64,000 nucleotides of DNA from Avena insularis (taxonomy: Eukaryota > Streptophyta > Magnoliopsida > Poales > Poaceae). Location of the stretch: positions 87,038,684 to 87,102,683 of the forward strand of contig CM042685.1 of assembly GCA_023614405.1 (NCBI GenBank). The letters run 5' to 3'. Position numbers and translations under genes: made by a program. Positions 61,350-64,000 of the stretch are shown in pieces (position 1 is the first letter of the stretch; every line of letters starts with the position of its first letter). The notes under the pieces were generated by a model. The model did no database searches and was not told the DNA's origin. It saw nothing but the letters and a program-made list of their open reading frames with translations.

Positions 61350-63499
61350 AGGCCACCCACGGACGATTTCTTCACACCATCTCACTCGCCTCTCCTCACT
61401 GATCGTGCCACACCATTCTCAGAACAAAGGCGAGCACCACCTCGCCGGAATTTCACTGGAGCCTGCCGCTGCCGGAGAAGAAGGGAGCCAGCGATTGGAG
61501 CCGCCCCAGGAGCTGCCGCGACCACCCCTGAGTTTGCCGTCGTCGACTTCGTCGTTCGCTCGCCTCGCCGACCCTCGCCATCACCCCGGTGAGCCCAAAG
61601 CGACCCTCACTGGCCGCGCTAGGTTTCGTTCTCGCCGGAGTTGTCTCGCGTCGACGATGACTCCCAGCCGTTAGATTAGAACTAGATCGAACGATCCACG
61701 TCGCCCCATACCTCTTCGCCCAGCCCCGTGTCACTGACAAGTGGGGACACCCACTTAAGCATCCCGCGGGAGCACTGCGCTTAGCAGGCCGGCCCAGTAA
61801 CTTTTCCCGTGCAGCCCAGTTATTCAAATTAAACCTTTTTCTATTTCAATTCAAACACACTTCTGTACCCAACTTAAAAAATCAACCTAGATCGATTCAG
61901 TGCACCAAATTGAATGAAACCAATTTTGTTGGAAAGGTCTGTGAATGCTGAATCCAATCCCATTGGATTCAATTCATTTGGATCTATAGATCACCCATGG
62001 TAAAAATAACAAGGCAGAAGCTTTTCTGCATTCAAACATTTTTTCAAATTTAAACCATAATAGCTTTTGAGTTGATTCCAACTCTCAAAAATCACATTTA
62101 ACCATACCTTTCAGAAATATAAAAATATATAGGTTTACTTGCAGAAATAATGTTCAAGTAATAAAAGAATGCTACATAAGCATTTCTAGCCAATTAATTA
62201 AAATAAAAGGGTAAAACCCTATTAAATTGTGACACCACTTTAAATCACATTCCCGTGGACTACAATATGTGGTGATGACATGTGTCAACATGATCCCATG
62301 TTTGGTTTGGAGAATATTAAATCTTAAGTAGTTTTTCAATGAGTAGAAATTACTTTTCCAAAAATAAAAAAATTTAAACCAAGCCTTAACCTTGTAATGT
62401 TAGGGATGATGCTAGATCATCCATAGGACCCTTGTGTGTGATGATTGCAAGTAGTTAAGTATTGTTTGGTGATTGTGTATTTCATATTTATTCATAGACG
62501 CTAGTACCGACCAAGGATACGAGGAGGAAGGAGGATACTACGAAGAAGAAGCCGAGGAGAAATTCAACCACTGCTCTGCACAAGGCAAGCTAAAACTTGC
62601 AAGACATTCTACTTTAGCAAGCTTATACTGATATTGATGCAAGCTGATACTATACCTATGCAAGCCTTACCAATCAAGTTGACCTATGCGAGCTGAAACT
62701 TGCAAGACACTCTACTGATGCAACAAACCCATACTTGTTCTATGACTACTATATGCCTTAAGCATATGTGATCATACCCACTTGATAAACCAATCCTAGT
62801 TTTATGTGCAAACTCCTTACGCTACTTCTTTATCAAAGCTTACTTAGAGTTTACTTAAGTGACTGGTAGATTTGGAAAGATGCTGAAGGTTGCATAAAGA
62901 GCATAAAATTTGGCCTAAGTTAGAAACCTTGACATCAGCCTGAGACCTGAGGTTGTCCTTAGTTGAAACTCCACTAGTTACCACCCCTCATTAACACTAC
63001 CCCACCTGTAGATGCTAGTGCTAAGCATAAAACTTGATCAACTTTTATATGGGATTACTTGGTGGAAAAATGGTTATGAAAACCTTGGAATGATGGATCA
63101 TTCTATTGAAATGTTTTGGACATGTGTTTCCAAACACTTGAGAATTTTGGTGATAAAAATGTTGAGGCATGAGCCTTAGCCCTTTATAAAACTAATGTAT
63201 GTCTGGATGCAATACCATTCCAATTTTATCGTACAACCACAATACCCGAATATTGGGTAGGGCTTGACTGGAAACTTATGTACCTTAGTATTAGTTCCCT
63301 CACGGCCACGGTCTGAGTTGAGGCTACCTTGTGAAGATTGTCCACCTGTGCAGTACCCAAGATGACAGTTGGTCATGGTTGGGAGGCCAAACTCACAGGA
63401 GAGTTGCTTATACTAGGGCGTGTAATCGAAAGGTTAGGATTGATTATCCGCATACTGAGTATGGTGAATTCAGGATTTGTTCCTGACGGATGTATCGAA

Positions 63500-63560
63500 T
63501 GTTGTGGTGAAAGTGTACAATCTCTACAGAGTGTCAAACTATTCGAATAGCCGCGTCATG
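63500..63560 (+). other. U5 palindrome block, right-hand Gypsy LTR
   Basis: AAGTGTACAA, CTCTACAGAG (imperfect centre) and perfect CTATTCGAATAG at 63539-63550. Confidence 0.75.
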
Positions 63561-64000
63561 ATTATGGACAGATTAGATGGCCATACTGTTTCCCCCATCA
63601 GACTTTTCAAAATGACCTGTGAGATGAATTGAGACTTTGACTTGACCACAACAGAGTTGTGATATGAAATACAAGTTCCCGCTTAGGAATTATAAAATGG
63701 TGACTAGCTTTGGAACTTAGTAGAGATAAATCTGGCTTGTTCAAAACAACCCTAGAACCTAGTGTCCTATTATCCAAAAAACCCCTTTACCTATTAGTAT
63801 TAGTTTGCGAGTACTTAAAGAGTACTCATGGCTTTTTCCCTGGCTATTCCCATGGCCAGACTATGAAGAGGAGTACCTGGAAGATGGACCCCAGGAAGGT
63901 TACGACAACTAGGATCATCTCCCATTGTCAGCATTGCCTGTGACCCCGAAGATGGAGCTTCGCCTATGCTACCGTTATTATTACGTATTCCGCTGCTTGA

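Larger units (their letters stand above)
60084..64000 (+). mobile_element. Gypsy-family LTR, plus orientation, right end outside window
   Basis: Starts TGTAACATCCC and matches the reverse complement of the LTRs at 21483-25601 and 31427-35470. The window ends roughly 170-210 bp before the expected LTR end. It is more diverged than those two are from each other and has an extra imperfect duplication at 62588-62716. TATA box at 61340-61349, U5 palindrome at 63539-63550. Whether this is a solo LTR or the 5' LTR of another full element cannot be seen here. Confidence 0.85.

Noticed and set aside
1..64000. A host gene, tRNA, rRNA or CRISPR array
   Set aside because: I scanned for conserved protein motifs and array structure. 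The only recognisable proteins are retrotransposon domains, and all repeats are explained by LTRs, the tandem block or the satellite.

Overview
The window is repeat-dominated plant DNA from a large-genome grass. It is most likely Triticeae (wheat, barley, rye or a relative). The basis is a Copia element whose LTR ends and layout resemble the BARE1/Angela/WIS group, a Gypsy chromovirus with LTRs over 4 kb, and a LARD-like element (long LTRs, non-coding interior). I found no convincing host gene, tRNA, rRNA or CRISPR array. Almost every base can be assigned to a transposon, a transposon fragment or a satellite-like repeat.

Layout. (1) 1-3077: right part of an unclassified element, here called X. 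(2) 3078-7815: minus-strand 3' part of a LARD-family LTR, carrying a solo LTR at 4598-6108. (3) 7816-10254: plus-strand LARD remnant made of the LTR start, part of the interior, and 27 bp of the next LTR. (4) 10255-11609: degenerate satellite with a monomer near 365 bp. (5) 11610-13045 and 41109-44270: a second copy of X, split by a LARD at 13046-41108 (TSD ATAGG). (6) That LARD has 5.8 kb LTRs and a 2.4 kb non-coding interior. Its 3' LTR is split by a Gypsy element at 21483-35470 (TSD TGAGC). (7) 44271-57291: second copy of the minus LARD LTR with the same solo LTR, now interrupted by a Copia at 46727-55092 (TSD CATTG). (8) 57292-60083: plus-strand LARD LTR start, then satellite. (9) 60084-64000: plus-strand LTR of the same Gypsy family, running off the window.

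The order X, minus LTR with solo LTR, plus LTR, satellite occurs twice. Removing the LARD insertion gives a direct tandem duplication with a period of about 13.1 kb. Insertion order can be read from nesting: the solo LTR and the head-to-head LTR junction predate the duplication, while the LARD, the Copia and the right-hand Gypsy LTR are each found at one place only. The Gypsy came after the LARD that it splits.

Function. The Gypsy (gag, protease, RT, RNase H, integrase, chromodomain-like tail) and the Copia (gag, protease, integrase, RT, RNase H) are both inactivated by stops and frameshifts. The LARD has no recognisable protein genes but shares with the Gypsy its primer-binding site, its LTR start, its polypurine tract type and a U5 block containing the palindrome CTATTCGAATAG at similar distance from the LTR end. 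This suggests that relatives of the Gypsy mobilised the LARD in trans. The Gypsy also carries an extra broken reading frame of about 263 codons between primer-binding site and gag.
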